A model generated the notes under the pieces. It did no database searches. It worked only from the letters and a program-made list of their open reading frames with translations, and was not told the DNA's origin. Shown here in pieces: positions 8,700-17,878 of a stretch of 64,000 bases of DNA. The stretch is from NCBI RefSeq assembly GCF_900604945.1, contig NZ_UWPB01000001.1, positions 1,054,001 to 1,118,000 on the forward strand, read 5' to 3'. Each line of letters opens with the position of its first letter. The stretch's first letter is position 1. Position numbers and translations under genes: made by a program. Source of the stretch: Ruminococcus sp. Marseille-P6503 (lineage in GTDB: Bacteria; Bacillota; Clostridia; Oscillospirales; Ruminococcaceae).

Positions 8700-9101
8700 C
8701 TACAATCTTCTGCTTTTGGAATTTACCCCTACTATACCTCCCAAAGCTCCGAACACAAGGGTCATTACCAGCTTTGCCGACCCTGAAAAGCCTGAAATAG
8801 TCTGCGCAAAAAAGGTACTGATAATAAATATTACAAAAAACATAAATAATCCGCAAAGCACTCCCATAAAAAGTCCGTTTTTTCTGCGCTTTTTTGCGCT
8901 TACAAACCCACCTGCATATGCTCCTGCGCACAGCGCTGCCGACGTCATAACTGAAATTACAGTATCGGCGGCGTCTATTTTTGTAATAAGATACGCAAAA
9001 GCGATAACCATAAGAAACACTACAGAAAAGCCTATCAAAGCCGAAAAAGCAGTGCAGCTTAACGCTGAAAGCCTTAGTCCCGCGCCTCTTCTTCTGGGCA
9101 T
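8700..9101 (-). CDS. TIGR04086-like membrane protein
   Basis: This 133-residue protein has four predicted membrane helices (about residues 16-40, 47-67, 74-96 and 106-123) and basic ends. A small membrane protein of this size between yajC and the SCIFF gene is the known context of the TIGR04086 family, and the call relies on that context as well as on topology. Its function is unknown. AGGAGG precedes the ATG. Overlapping plus-strand reading frames look like shadows. Confidence 0.75.
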   Translation of the reverse strand: MPRRRGAGLRLSALSCTAFSALIGFSVVFLMVIAFAYLITKIDAADTVISVMTSAALCAGAYAGGFVSAKKRRKNGLFMGVLCGLFMFFVIFIISTFFAQTISGFSGSAKLVMTLVFGALGGIVGVNSKSRRL

Positions 9102-9223
9102 ATAAATCCCTCCTGACTTTTTATTTAATGTTATTCATAAAAAAAGCAGTTTATTCCTGAAGCGGCGTATTTAATATCGGGCAATTATCAGTTTGTCAGC
9201 TATCCTGATACGCTAAACAGAAA

Positions 9224-9258
9224 AAGCCGTTTTCGATATATAAAATCAAAAACGGCTT
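9224..9258 (-). terminator. terminator after yajC
   Basis: AAGCCGTTTT (9224-9233) pairs perfectly with AAAACGGCTT (9249-9258). On the minus strand the stem runs into a T stretch (TTTTT at 9221-9225). It ends transcription of yajC before the TIGR04086-like gene. Confidence 0.8.
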
Positions 9259-9302
9259 ATAAATATTCCTTATCATTACCGACTAATTAAACGAAATCCC
9301 GA

Positions 9303-9620
9303 TCACTCGTCATGAACAGTGAGATTTTTTGCAATCGCCCATTTCATAACCCTGATCTTTGAACGGTCGCCTCCGGTTTCAATTACAACGGTATCGTCCT
9401 TGATGGAAAACACTATACCGACGATTCCTCCGTTAGTTACAACCTCGTCTCCTATTTCAAGCGAATCTCTCATCTGAGCGTCTTTCTTATCCTGCTTTTT
9501 CTGCGGACGGATAATAAAGAAATAGAAAAAAACGATCAGCAGCGCCAAAGGAATCAAGGTTACAAGCAAGCTGCTTCCTGAAGCGCTTCCCGACGCTGTA
9601 AGCACTGAAATATAATTCAT
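9303..9620 (-). CDS. yajC: preprotein translocase accessory subunit YajC
   Basis: This 105-residue protein has one N-terminal membrane helix followed by the signature FFYFFIIRPQKKQDKK, then the small beta domain (GDEVVTNGGIVGIVFSIKDDTVVIET). YajC associates with SecDF at the translocon. The ATG at 9620 is used because GGAGG lies eight bases upstream; the TTG 15 bases earlier overlaps that ribosome-binding site and is rejected. It has its own promoter and terminator. Confidence 0.95.
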   Translation of the reverse strand: MNYISVLTASGSASGSSLLVTLIPLALLIVFFYFFIIRPQKKQDKKDAQMRDSLEIGDEVVTNGGIVGIVFSIKDDTVVIETGGDRSKIRVMKWAIAKNLTVHDE

Positions 9621-9652
9621 TTTGCAATCCTCCAAACTAATTATTCTATAAT

Positions 9653-9681
9653 ATTATACCAGATAATTTATAGATGTTCAA
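9653..9681 (-). promoter_or_regulatory. sigma-A-type promoter of yajC
   Basis: Minus-strand TTGAAC (9676-9681) and TATAAT (9653-9658) with a 17-base spacer, about 30 bases before the yajC start. Confidence 0.75.
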
Positions 9682-9715
9682 GGGGTTTAACAAATATTTT
9701 TAATTTCAGCGTAAA

Positions 9716-11101
9716 TTATTTGTTTCTGATATATTCATCAATAGAAGCAGCGGCGGTCTTTCCTGCTCCCATAGCCAGAATTACTGTGGCGGCGCCTGTT
9801 ACCGCGTCTCCGCCTGCATAAACGCCCTCCTTCGTCGTAGCCATATCATCCTGATTTACCACAAGACATCCGCGGCTGTTTGCCTCAAGACCGTGGGTCG
9901 TTGTTCTGATAAGAGGATTCGGAGAAGTGCCTATAGACATTATTACCGTATCAACGTCGAGCATAAAATTAGACCCCTTTATTTCAATAGGACGCCTTCT
10001 GCCGCTCTCGTCAGGCTCGCCCAGCTCCATCTTAACGCATTCAAGACCGATTACATTGCAGTTTTCATCACCGATCACCTTGACCGGATTATTGAGAACA
10101 AGAAACTCTATTCCCTCCTCCATAGCGTGGTGAATTTCCTCGCGTCTGGCGGGCATTTCATCAAGAGAACGTCTGTATACAATATATACGTGATCGGCTC
10201 CCAGGCGCATGGCTGAACGCGCCGCGTCCATCGCTACGTTTCCTCCGCCTACGACCGCAACCGATCCGGATTTCTTTATAGGCGTTGCGTAATCGTCAAG
10301 ATATGCTTTCATAAGGTTGATTCTGGTAAGATATTCGTTAGCGGAATATACGCCTACCAGTCCCTCGCCTTCTATTCCCATAAATCTAGGAAGTCCCGCG
10401 CCCGAACCGATAAACACCGCTTCATAGCCCTGTTCAAGAAGCTCGTCCACAGAAAGCACCTTGCCGATAACCATGTTTGTCATTATGTTTACGCCAAGCT
10501 CTTTGAGATTGTCAACCTCCTTCTGAACTATTGCCTTGGGAAGCCTGAATTCGGGAATACCGTACATCAGAACTCCGCCGGCAGTATGGAAGGCTTCATA
10601 AATAGTGACCTCATAACCCAGCTTGGCAAGATCTCCGGCGCAGGTAAGACCGGCGGGTCCCGCTCCAACGACCGCCACCTTGTGACCGTTGGAAACAGGC
10701 TTTTCATTACTTGCAGCCTTGTCCATCATATAATCAGCGCAAAATCTTTCCAGACGTCCGATACCTACAGGCTCGCCCTTGATTCCTCTTACGCATTTTC
10801 CCTCGCACTGATTTTCCTGGGGACACACACGTCCGCAGACAGCAGGAAGTCCGTTAGTAGACTTGATAATCCTGTACGCCTCTTCAAACTCTCCGGCTGC
10901 AACCTTTTCGATAAACTCAGGTATTTTCACTCCTACCGGACAGCCGCTTACGCAGGGCTTGTTCTTGCAGTGAAGACACCTTGTTGCCTCCTCCATCGCT
11001 TCTTCCTTTGTATATCCCAAAGAAACCTCTTTGAAGTTTCTGGCTCTTACCTTAGGGTCCTGCTCGCCAATAGGCGTTTTCTTTAAACTCATATTAGCCA
11101 T
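9716..11101 (-). CDS. nfnB: NfnB-like / glutamate synthase small subunit-type flavoprotein
   Basis: This 461-residue protein has an N-terminal iron-sulfur region with C42, C45, C50, C54 (CLHCKNKPCVSGCPVG) and C89, C93, C99, C103 (CGRVCPQENQCEGKC), then two dinucleotide-binding domains starting at GAGPAG (146-151) and GGGNVAM. GltD-type and NfnB proteins share this architecture. The tight link to an FNR-like partner (TAATG overlap) and the absence of a GltB large subunit nearby favour NfnB, the ferredoxin- and NADPH-reacting subunit of the electron-bifurcating transhydrogenase. The ATG at 11101 is supported by GGAGGT eight bases upstream. 'GltA' annotations of this family are common. Confidence 0.85.
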   Translation of the reverse strand: MANMSLKKTPIGEQDPKVRARNFKEVSLGYTKEEAMEEATRCLHCKNKPCVSGCPVGVKIPEFIEKVAAGEFEEAYRIIKSTNGLPAVCGRVCPQENQCEGKCVRGIKGEPVGIGRLERFCADYMMDKAASNEKPVSNGHKVAVVGAGPAGLTCAGDLAKLGYEVTIYEAFHTAGGVLMYGIPEFRLPKAIVQKEVDNLKELGVNIMTNMVIGKVLSVDELLEQGYEAVFIGSGAGLPRFMGIEGEGLVGVYSANEYLTRINLMKAYLDDYATPIKKSGSVAVVGGGNVAMDAARSAMRLGADHVYIVYRRSLDEMPARREEIHHAMEEGIEFLVLNNPVKVIGDENCNVIGLECVKMELGEPDESGRRRPIEIKGSNFMLDVDTVIMSIGTSPNPLIRTTTHGLEANSRGCLVVNQDDMATTKEGVYAGGDAVTGAATVILAMGAGKTAAASIDEYIRNK

Positions 11102-11934
11102 TATCTCACACCTCCGGTCAATCTGCATATATGAGCAGCTTCCTGCTCCTTATAAGTACCGTTTCTTTTCATAAGCTCGTCAAAATCCACCTTATGTCCG
11201 TCGAAATCCGGGCCGTCAACACAGGCGTATCTGATTTTTCCGTCCACAGTCACACGGCAGCCGCCGCACATTCCGGTTCCGTCTACCATGATCGGATTAA
11301 GCGAAACCGTAGTTTTAATGCCGTAAGGCTCGGTTGTCTTACATACGAATTTCATCATCGGAACGGGACCGATCGCTATAACCTCGTCATACTTAATACC
11401 GCTGTCGATAAGCTCTTTAAGCATATCGGTAACAAATCCCTTTTTACCGTAAGAACCGTCGTCGGTGCAGACATACAGCTCAGACGAAACCTCTTTCATT
11501 TCATCTTCAAGAATAATGATATCCTTGCTCCTGAAGCCGGCTATAAGATCGACATGAACTCCCATTCCATGCAGCTTTTTAGCCTGCGGATACGCGATAG
11601 CGCAGCCTACTCCGCCTCCGATCACGGCAACGCGCTTCGCTCCCTCCTCATACTTGGTAGGAACCCCCAGCGGTCCGACTACATCGAGAATAAAATCGCC
11701 CTCGTCAAGAGCCGCAAGCTGCTGCGTCGAGCCTCCGATCGTCTGGAAAATAATCGTAATAGTACCCTTTTCCCTGTCATAATCCGCGATCGTCAAAGGA
11801 ATTCTTTCTCCCTTTTCATCAATTCTATAAATGATAAACTGACCCGCGTCGGCTTTCGCCGCAATATACGGAGCGTCAATTTCCATAAGAACTACCTGTT
11901 CGTTCAATTGTTTTCTTCTGACTATTTTATACAC
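11101..11934 (-). CDS. nfnA: NfnA-like FAD/NAD-binding ferredoxin-NADP reductase subunit
   Basis: This 277-residue protein has a flavodoxin-reductase FAD domain (AGQFIIYRIDEKGERIPLTI), an NAD-binding segment (VAVIGGGVGCAIAYPQ) and a C-terminal [2Fe-2S] site (GMCGGCRVTVDGKIRYAC). This matches the small NADH-reacting subunit of NfnAB, a family also annotated as dihydroorotate dehydrogenase electron-transfer-like. The start is a GTG at 11934: GGGAGG lies six bases upstream, and no ATG fits better. The gene overlaps nfnB by one base, so the two are translationally coupled. Role: NADH-dependent reduced ferredoxin:NADP+ oxidoreduction (family knowledge plus context). Confidence 0.87.
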   Translation of the reverse strand: MYKIVRRKQLNEQVVLMEIDAPYIAAKADAGQFIIYRIDEKGERIPLTIADYDREKGTITIIFQTIGGSTQQLAALDEGDFILDVVGPLGVPTKYEEGAKRVAVIGGGVGCAIAYPQAKKLHGMGVHVDLIAGFRSKDIIILEDEMKEVSSELYVCTDDGSYGKKGFVTDMLKELIDSGIKYDEVIAIGPVPMMKFVCKTTEPYGIKTTVSLNPIMVDGTGMCGGCRVTVDGKIRYACVDGPDFDGHKVDFDELMKRNGTYKEQEAAHICRLTGGVR

Positions 11935-11986
11935 TTTTATCCCTCCCAAAGAATATAAAGACACATCCCTCTATGCCATTGTAGAT

Positions 11987-12015
11987 ATTATACAGCATAT
12001 TAATCAATTTTTCAA
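11987..12015 (-). promoter_or_regulatory. sigma-A-type promoter of nfnAB
   Basis: Minus-strand TTGAAA (12010-12015), 17-base spacer, TATAAT (11987-11992). It lies about 50 bases upstream of the nfnA GTG start. Confidence 0.75.
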
Positions 12016-12113
12016 GTCAATTCTGTTAAAAACGCTGTAATATACGATATTTATATGGCTTTTTTATGCAATTATATATACTCAGCAGCATAATCTATTG
12101 CTTAAAATACATA

Positions 12114-13394
12114 TCAGTCTGTCAAAGCCTTTTTTATCAGAGCTTTTTCCTTATCCAGCCGTTGGGACAAGCTTTCCTCGGGGCAAAAGATATTAATATA
12201 GTTATAAAGCGCGACCCCTCCGTAATTATCAAGACCTTGCGAGGTTTTTATCTGACTTGAAATTATGCCCGTATTTTCAGAAAATTCTTCATCTTCGGCT
12301 ATTTTATACGGAGCAAGACCTATTACAAGCTTTGTGTTTCCCTGCCTTGCAATTTCGCTCCATTCCTCCGCGGTTTCTTCAAAGGGCTTGATCTGATTGT
12401 CATATCCGAAATAAATCTGCGGAACTATATAATCGATATATCCCTCCTCGCTGCACCACCTTTTAATGTCTGCATACATATAGCTGTAATTGTTTTCTAT
12501 ATTCCCCTGCGGAGAAATCCCGAACAGAATATCCTTATTTACCGATTTTACAGTATCATATATTTCTCCTACCAATTTTGAACAGTTGTCCAATCTCCAG
12601 TCGGATAACGATATAGACGCTCCGGCTTCAACATACGTTTCTGAATCAAAGTATTCTTCGGTAGTAGGATAAAAATAATCGTCCATATGTATTCCGTCGA
12701 TTTTATAGTTTCTGCAAAGCTCCTCTGCCCCGCTGCATATAAGCTCCCTTACATCCTCCTCGGCAGGGTTCAGCCAATAGCGCTCATCGTCCTTTACCTT
12801 TACAAGATATTCACTGTATTTCCCGGGATCATTATACCACTCGCTTAATATACCGCTATCAAGCTTTGACAGGTTTTCTTCCGTTTCGCACCTTAAGGGG
12901 TTTATCCACGCGTGAAACGACAGCCCGTTCTGATGCGCGCAATCCACCATTATTTCCAGAGGATCATAATCCGGCTCCTGACCGGCATATCCGGTAATCC
13001 CCTTTGACCAGGGATAGTACTCGGATCTATAGTAGGCGTCGCCGAAGCTTCTCACATGAACGTAAACCGTATTGCAGCCCAGCTCCTTTATGTTCGCGCA
13101 GGCCTGTGAAAAAGCGTTTTTGAACTCGTCCTCCGCTTTTCCGGTAATCATGGGAGCAAGGTCGATATAAGATATCCATACCGACTTTTGCTCGTCGTAA
13201 TTCAAAGGAATATACTCGTTCGGCGAAGCATAGCCGCTATCGTATTCAGTATGCCTGTCCGCCTGCACGGCTGAGCTGAACTGCGGGACGGGAGAAACGC
13301 TCTGAAGCTGAATTTCGCTGCTCAGACCCTCCGCCCCAGAGCATGACGTCAGCGTCAGAAACGCCGCAGCGAAAACAAGCAGTTCTTTTTTCAT
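12114..13394 (-). CDS. lipoprotein with GHL10 (DUF187)-type glycosyl hydrolase domain
   Basis: This 426-residue protein has a signal peptide and lipobox (LTSC, Cys18), then a variable linker and a TIM-barrel-like domain from about residue 70. Visible landmarks are SVWISYIDLAPM, GCNTVYVHVRSFGDAYYRSEYYPWS, SFHAWINPLR, IDGIHMDDYFYP and YIDYIVPQIYFGYD, the pattern of the GHL10/DUF187 family of secreted glycoside hydrolase-like proteins. The substrate is unknown; peptidoglycan or capsular glycans are inferences only. It is anchored to the outer face of the membrane. GGAGGA lies six bases before the ATG. It appears monocistronic. Confidence 0.87.
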   Translation of the reverse strand: MKKELLVFAAAFLTLTSCSGAEGLSSEIQLQSVSPVPQFSSAVQADRHTEYDSGYASPNEYIPLNYDEQKSVWISYIDLAPMITGKAEDEFKNAFSQACANIKELGCNTVYVHVRSFGDAYYRSEYYPWSKGITGYAGQEPDYDPLEIMVDCAHQNGLSFHAWINPLRCETEENLSKLDSGILSEWYNDPGKYSEYLVKVKDDERYWLNPAEEDVRELICSGAEELCRNYKIDGIHMDDYFYPTTEEYFDSETYVEAGASISLSDWRLDNCSKLVGEIYDTVKSVNKDILFGISPQGNIENNYSYMYADIKRWCSEEGYIDYIVPQIYFGYDNQIKPFEETAEEWSEIARQGNTKLVIGLAPYKIAEDEEFSENTGIISSQIKTSQGLDNYGGVALYNYINIFCPEESLSQRLDKEKALIKKALTD

Positions 13395-13482
13395 ATAAAA
13401 TCCTCCGTTTTCAGGTACATAAAATTTAAAATAAACTTATCCGGTATAACAAGTATATTATAAACGGTAAAAATATATGAAA

Positions 13483-13514
13483 AAACCGCCTTGGCAATTA
13501 AACCAAAGCGGTTT
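13483..13514 (-). terminator. terminator of the gatCAB-aspS operon
   Basis: AAACCGC (13483-13489) pairs with GCGGTTT (13508-13514), extended by TTGG/CCAA across one mismatch. On the minus strand the stem ends in a T-run. It starts seven bases after the gatB-aspS stop codon. Confidence 0.8.
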
Positions 13515-13520
13515 GTGGTA

Positions 13521-16388
13521 TTACGGTATAAGTCTGTTTATATCTCTCGGGAACATAGAGGTCTCTCTGATATTGTTTTTATTAAGCAGCTTCATAAGCA
13601 GTCTTTCAAGGCCTATTCCCAGACCGCCGTGAGGGGGCAGACCGTATTTGTGAGCTTCAAGGTAGCTCCTGAAGTCCTCGGGATCGAGTCCCTGCGCTTT
13701 CAGCTTCTCTACCTGCTCGTTATAATCGTGAATTCTCTGTCCGCCGGAGGTTATTTCAAGTCCCCTGAACAGCAGATCGAACTTATACGCTTCTCTGGGA
13801 TCCTCTCTTGAGTTCATTGCGTAAAACGGCGGCTTGGACGAAGGAAAATGCGTTACGAAAATAAATTCGCTGTTATACTTTTCCTTTGCGTATTCGCACA
13901 GCTTCACTTCGTCCTCAGGATCAAGGTCAAATTTCTTTCCGTTACCCTCTCCGCCTCTCAGAAGCTCGATCGCGTCGCAGAACTTGATGGAAGGTATCTC
14001 TGTTATTTCAGGAATATCGGCTTCCAGAATTTTTATTTCATTCTGATAATTTTCCCTGATATATTCCATTATAGACTTAAGCATGGCGGTTTCCATTGCC
14101 ATAACGTCATACATACTGTCAATATAGCCCATTTCAAAGTCAAGACCTATATATTCGTTTATATGACGGGAGGTGGCGTGTTTTTCGGCTCTGTATACCG
14201 GAGCTATCTCATAAACCCTGTCAAAAAACGCTACCGCTGCCTGCTTATAAAACTGCGGAGACTGATTCAGAAACGCTGATTTCTGGAAATAATCAAGACG
14301 GAATATATTCGCTCCGCCCTCGGCGCCCTGAGCAACGATTTTAGGAGTATGGATCTCGGTAAAATCATTTTCATGCATAAACCTATGCATTCCGTGAACG
14401 ATTCCCTCCTGAAGCTTGAAAACAGCTCTCTCATAGGGATTCCTCAGCGCAACGGTGCGGTTGTCAAGATTGACGTCTATAGTACAGTTAAGTCTGCCCT
14501 GTGAAATTTTAAGCGGATATTCGGCTGCAGGAGTTGAAATCAGCTTTATCTCAGAAAGCTCAATTTCAATTCCGGCAAAGTCCTTCGCGTTTTCTTTAAC
14601 CGTACCCTTTACCCAAACAAAATAACCCTCGCGCAGACCTTCAATGCTGTCCTTACAGGTATCGGGGCTGTAAACCGTCTGAATGACGTTAAAAGCGGTT
14701 CTGACGACAACAAAGGAAATGCTGCCCATTTTCCTTATTTTATAAACGCAGGCTTCAAATTCGATCTCTTTGCCTATATTGCTTTTTGCATCTTCAAGAG
14801 AAAATTCCTTTTTAAGGCTGTCCGTTCCAACCATCAGAAGCTTTCCGTCTTTCTGAGGCACATATTTACCGAAATTTTTGTATTTCGTCAGCTTTGAGGT
14901 ATCTACCGTATTCTCTTCTTCCGTATGCTCCGTATTCTTTTCGGCCGGAGCGGCAGACAGCTTTTTAAGCTTGCTCTCCAAAGCCTCTTTTATTACCTTC
15001 GGAGTCGCAGCGCCTTTAAGAGCCTTTGTGCATTGACCCATCAGGAATCCGAAAACCTTGGTTTCTCCGTTTGCATACTGCTCTGCCTGAGCGGAATTTG
15101 AAGCAAGAATATCATCAATCACCGAGTTGACTTTCTCGGTATCGACAGTAATAATATAGCCGTTCCTTTCAGCAATAATCTCAGGATTCTCTCCCTTTTC
15201 AACCATTTCCCTGAACACAGCCTTAGCGTCGTTCTTTGATATCTTCTCACTGTCAGCCATCTTAACAAGCTCCGCAAGCTGCCGCGAAGTAAAGGAGATA
15301 TTATCAATATCTATTTCTCCGAGATTGATACGTCTCATAAATTCTCCGAGTATAAATACGGCAATACTCTTAGGATTATTATAAGCCTTTACCGCTTCCT
15401 CAAAGAAGTCGGAAATAGTTTTCGACTGAATAAGAATATCAGCGTCAACCTCGGAAATTCCCCAGCTGATATATTTTTTGACGCGCTGATCAGGCATTTC
15501 CGGCAGCCTATCCTTAATTTCCATAAGCTGCTGATCTGTAAGATTTACCTGCAGGATGTCCGGCTCGGGAAAATATCTGTAGTCGTTGGCGTTTTCTTTT
15601 GTACGCATTGAAGTGGTCTTATCTCTGTTCGCGTTATAGCGCCTTGTTTCCTGAACGACCTTTTTACCCGCTTCAAGCAGCAACGCCTGACGCTTTTCCT
15701 CATACTGAATAGCGCGTCCGACGGATTTTATGGAGTTGATATTCTTTATCTCCGCTCTTGTTCCGAACTCAGTCGCGTCAGGTCTCATAAGCGAAATATT
15801 AACATCGCATCTCAAAGAGCCCTGCTCCATTTTACAGTCGCATACGCCCGCATACTGTAAAAGAAGCGATATCTGCTCTACAAACGCCATAGCCTCCTCG
15901 GCGGAAGAAATATCCGGCTCGGTTACAATTTCTATCAGGGGGATTCCGCAGCGGTTGTAGTCCGCCATGGAAACGCCGTTAAAATCGTCATGCACCAGCT
16001 TTCCCGCGTCCTCCTCAAGGTGAATGTGGTTGATCCTGATATTTTTCTTAACTCCGTTTACCTCGATAGGCACGCTTCCCGCTCCCACGATAGGATAATA
16101 AAGCTGAGATATCTGGTATGCCTTGGGCAAATCAGGATAAAAATAATTCTTTCTGTCAAACGCGGAAAATTTATTTATCTCACAGTTAAGAGCATAGCCT
16201 GCTCTGACCGCATACTCAACCGCAGTCTGGTTAATTACGGGCAGCGTTCCCGGCATACCTGTGCAGACGGGACAGCATCTTGAATTCTGGGAACCTCCGA
16301 ATTCAGCGGAGCAGTTGCAGAATATCTTAGTTTTGGTAAGCAGCTCGGCGTGGATTTCAAGACCGATGACAGTTCTCCATTTTTCCAT
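13521..16388 (-). CDS. gatB-aspS: GatB-AspRS fusion: amidotransferase subunit B joined to archaeal-type aspartyl-tRNA synthetase
   Basis: This 955-residue protein is one uninterrupted frame. Residues 1-476 are a complete GatB: GLEIHAELLTKTKIFCNC start, zinc-type cysteines C24, C26, C39 and C42, GMPGTLPVIN, and a YqeY-like tail ending near 475. An acidic, Thr-rich linker (about 477-510) follows. Residues about 516-955 are an AspRS of the archaeal/non-discriminating type: OB-fold, then motif 2 (PVYRAEKHATSRHINEY, 730-746) and motif 3 (GGLGIGLERLL, 921-931). By eye alignment to the Thermococcus enzyme, the two residues linked to tRNA(Asp) discrimination (Trp26, Lys85) are Tyr549 and Phe604, which suggests relaxed recognition of tRNA(Asn). 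gatA ends 15 bases upstream. An internal ATG (residue 519) with a weak GGAAAG could also yield free AspRS. Confidence 0.95.
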   Translation of the reverse strand: MEKWRTVIGLEIHAELLTKTKIFCNCSAEFGGSQNSRCCPVCTGMPGTLPVINQTAVEYAVRAGYALNCEINKFSAFDRKNYFYPDLPKAYQISQLYYPIVGAGSVPIEVNGVKKNIRINHIHLEEDAGKLVHDDFNGVSMADYNRCGIPLIEIVTEPDISSAEEAMAFVEQISLLLQYAGVCDCKMEQGSLRCDVNISLMRPDATEFGTRAEIKNINSIKSVGRAIQYEEKRQALLLEAGKKVVQETRRYNANRDKTTSMRTKENANDYRYFPEPDILQVNLTDQQLMEIKDRLPEMPDQRVKKYISWGISEVDADILIQSKTISDFFEEAVKAYNNPKSIAVFILGEFMRRINLGEIDIDNISFTSRQLAELVKMADSEKISKNDAKAVFREMVEKGENPEIIAERNGYIITVDTEKVNSVIDDILASNSAQAEQYANGETKVFGFLMGQCTKALKGAATPKVIKEALESKLKKLSAAPAEKNTEHTEEENTVDTSKLTKYKNFGKYVPQKDGKLLMVGTDSLKKEFSLEDAKSNIGKEIEFEACVYKIRKMGSISFVVVRTAFNVIQTVYSPDTCKDSIEGLREGYFVWVKGTVKENAKDFAGIEIELSEIKLISTPAAEYPLKISQGRLNCTIDVNLDNRTVALRNPYERAVFKLQEGIVHGMHRFMHENDFTEIHTPKIVAQGAEGGANIFRLDYFQKSAFLNQSPQFYKQAAVAFFDRVYEIAPVYRAEKHATSRHINEYIGLDFEMGYIDSMYDVMAMETAMLKSIMEYIRENYQNEIKILEADIPEITEIPSIKFCDAIELLRGGEGNGKKFDLDPEDEVKLCEYAKEKYNSEFIFVTHFPSSKPPFYAMNSREDPREAYKFDLLFRGLEITSGGQRIHDYNEQVEKLKAQGLDPEDFRSYLEAHKYGLPPHGGLGIGLERLLMKLLNKNNIRETSMFPRDINRLIP

Positions 16389-16403
16389 TTGTCTTTTCCT
16401 CCT

Positions 16404-17852
16404 TTAAAGCTTAGGCATAACAGGCGTGAAGCCCTGCTCAAACGCGTCTGATACCTGCAGTACCGTTGCCTCGTCAAATTTTTTGCCGATCACCGACATA
16501 CCGATAGGCATTCCTCCGGCGTTATATCCGCATACGGTAGACACCGCCGGAAGCCCTGCGATATTTACCGTTACCGTACAGATATCAGCCTGGTACATCT
16601 GGACGGGATCGGAAGTCATTTCAGGAGTATAAGCGACCGTAGGAGTAGTCGGGGTAAGAATCACATCGCACTTTTCAAAAATCGCCGCGTATTCCTCCCT
16701 GATAAGCTGGCGCAGCGCCAGAGCCTTTCTGTAATAAGCGTCATAATAGCCGCTTGAAAGCGCGTAGTTACCGAGCAGTATCCTTCTCTTTACCTCGCTG
16801 CCGAAGCCTTCCGACCGCGACTTGGTAACAAGCTCTTCATAGCTGCCGGCATCTGCCGCGCGGTGACCGTACTTTATTCCGTCGTATCTTGAAAGATTGG
16901 AAGCCGCTTCGGCGCAGGCAAGAAGATAATACGCAGGCACGGCATATTTCAGCGAAGGCATTTCACATTCAATGATTTCAGCGCCCATCGCCTTATATTC
17001 CTCCGCCGCCTTTAATACGGCAGCCTTTATCTCATCGTCAATGCCGTTTTCAAAAAATTCTTTGGGGAGAGCGATTTTTAATCCTCTGACCGGCTGACCG
17101 ATTTTTTCAGTAAAATCAGGTACGGCTGCCTTAGCGCTGGTTCCGTCGTGAGGATCATAGCCGCAGATCGCGTTAAGTATCAGAGCGCAGTCATGACTGT
17201 CCCTTGCAATAGGCCCTATCTGATCGAAGGAAGAAGCGAACGCGACCAATCCGTATCTGGAAACGCGGCTGTAGGTCGGCTTTATTCCCGTAACGCCGCA
17301 GAAGGCAGAAGGCTGCCTTATAGAACCGCCGGTATCTGACCCCAGCGCCGCGGGAGCAAGTCCTCCTGCAACAGCAGCGGCGGAACCGCCGGAGGATCCC
17401 CCCGGAACGCAGCTGACATCGTAGGGATTCCTGGTTTTCGCAAACGCAGAGGTCTGGGTAGAGCCGCCCATTGCAAACTCGTCCATGGAGGTCTTTCCAA
17501 GCATAACTATATTCTGCGAATTCAGCTTATCCATGACGGTGGCATTATAGACAGGGATAAAATTTTCAAGTATTCTGGAAGCGCAGGTCGTCTTTACGCC
17601 TTCAGTACAGATATTGTCCTTTATCGCCATAGGTATGCCTGTAAGCGGCATTGCTTTGCCGTCGTCTATTATTTTCTGAGCCTGCCGAGCCTGTTTTACG
17701 GCAAGCTCCTCGGTAACGGTAATAAAGCTCTGAAGCTTTCCGTCGTATTTTTTTATGTTTGAAATATATTCGCCCGCCAGCTCCTCGGCAGAAATTTTTC
17801 TTTCGTCCAAAGCCGCGCGCATATCGCGGATTTTCATTGAAGATACGTCCAC
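16404..17852 (-). CDS. gatA: Asp/Glu-tRNA amidotransferase subunit A
   Basis: This 482-residue protein carries the amidase signature GSSGGSAAAVAGGLAPAALGSDTGGSIRQPSAFCG split over two lines of the family pattern, with the Ser-cisSer-Lys triad (Lys in AIKDNICTEG). GatA hydrolyses glutamine and delivers ammonia to GatB, which amidates Asp-tRNA(Asn) and/or Glu-tRNA(Gln). The start is a GTG at 17852 with AAGGAG ten bases upstream; an ATG five codons later is possible. gatC lies 26 bases upstream and gatB-aspS 15 bases downstream. Confidence 0.95.
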   Translation of the reverse strand: MDVSSMKIRDMRAALDERKISAEELAGEYISNIKKYDGKLQSFITVTEELAVKQARQAQKIIDDGKAMPLTGIPMAIKDNICTEGVKTTCASRILENFIPVYNATVMDKLNSQNIVMLGKTSMDEFAMGGSTQTSAFAKTRNPYDVSCVPGGSSGGSAAAVAGGLAPAALGSDTGGSIRQPSAFCGVTGIKPTYSRVSRYGLVAFASSFDQIGPIARDSHDCALILNAICGYDPHDGTSAKAAVPDFTEKIGQPVRGLKIALPKEFFENGIDDEIKAAVLKAAEEYKAMGAEIIECEMPSLKYAVPAYYLLACAEAASNLSRYDGIKYGHRAADAGSYEELVTKSRSEGFGSEVKRRILLGNYALSSGYYDAYYRKALALRQLIREEYAAIFEKCDVILTPTTPTVAYTPEMTSDPVQMYQADICTVTVNIAGLPAVSTVCGYNAGGMPIGMSVIGKKFDEATVLQVSDAFEQGFTPVMPKL

Positions 17853-17878
17853 TTTACAACAACTCCTTTATTTAATGA

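Noticed and set aside
8716-9105. Plus-strand open frame opposite the TIGR04086-like gene
   Set aside because: It is fully antisense to a membrane-protein gene with a good ribosome-binding site and lacks its own; the composition mirrors the real gene.
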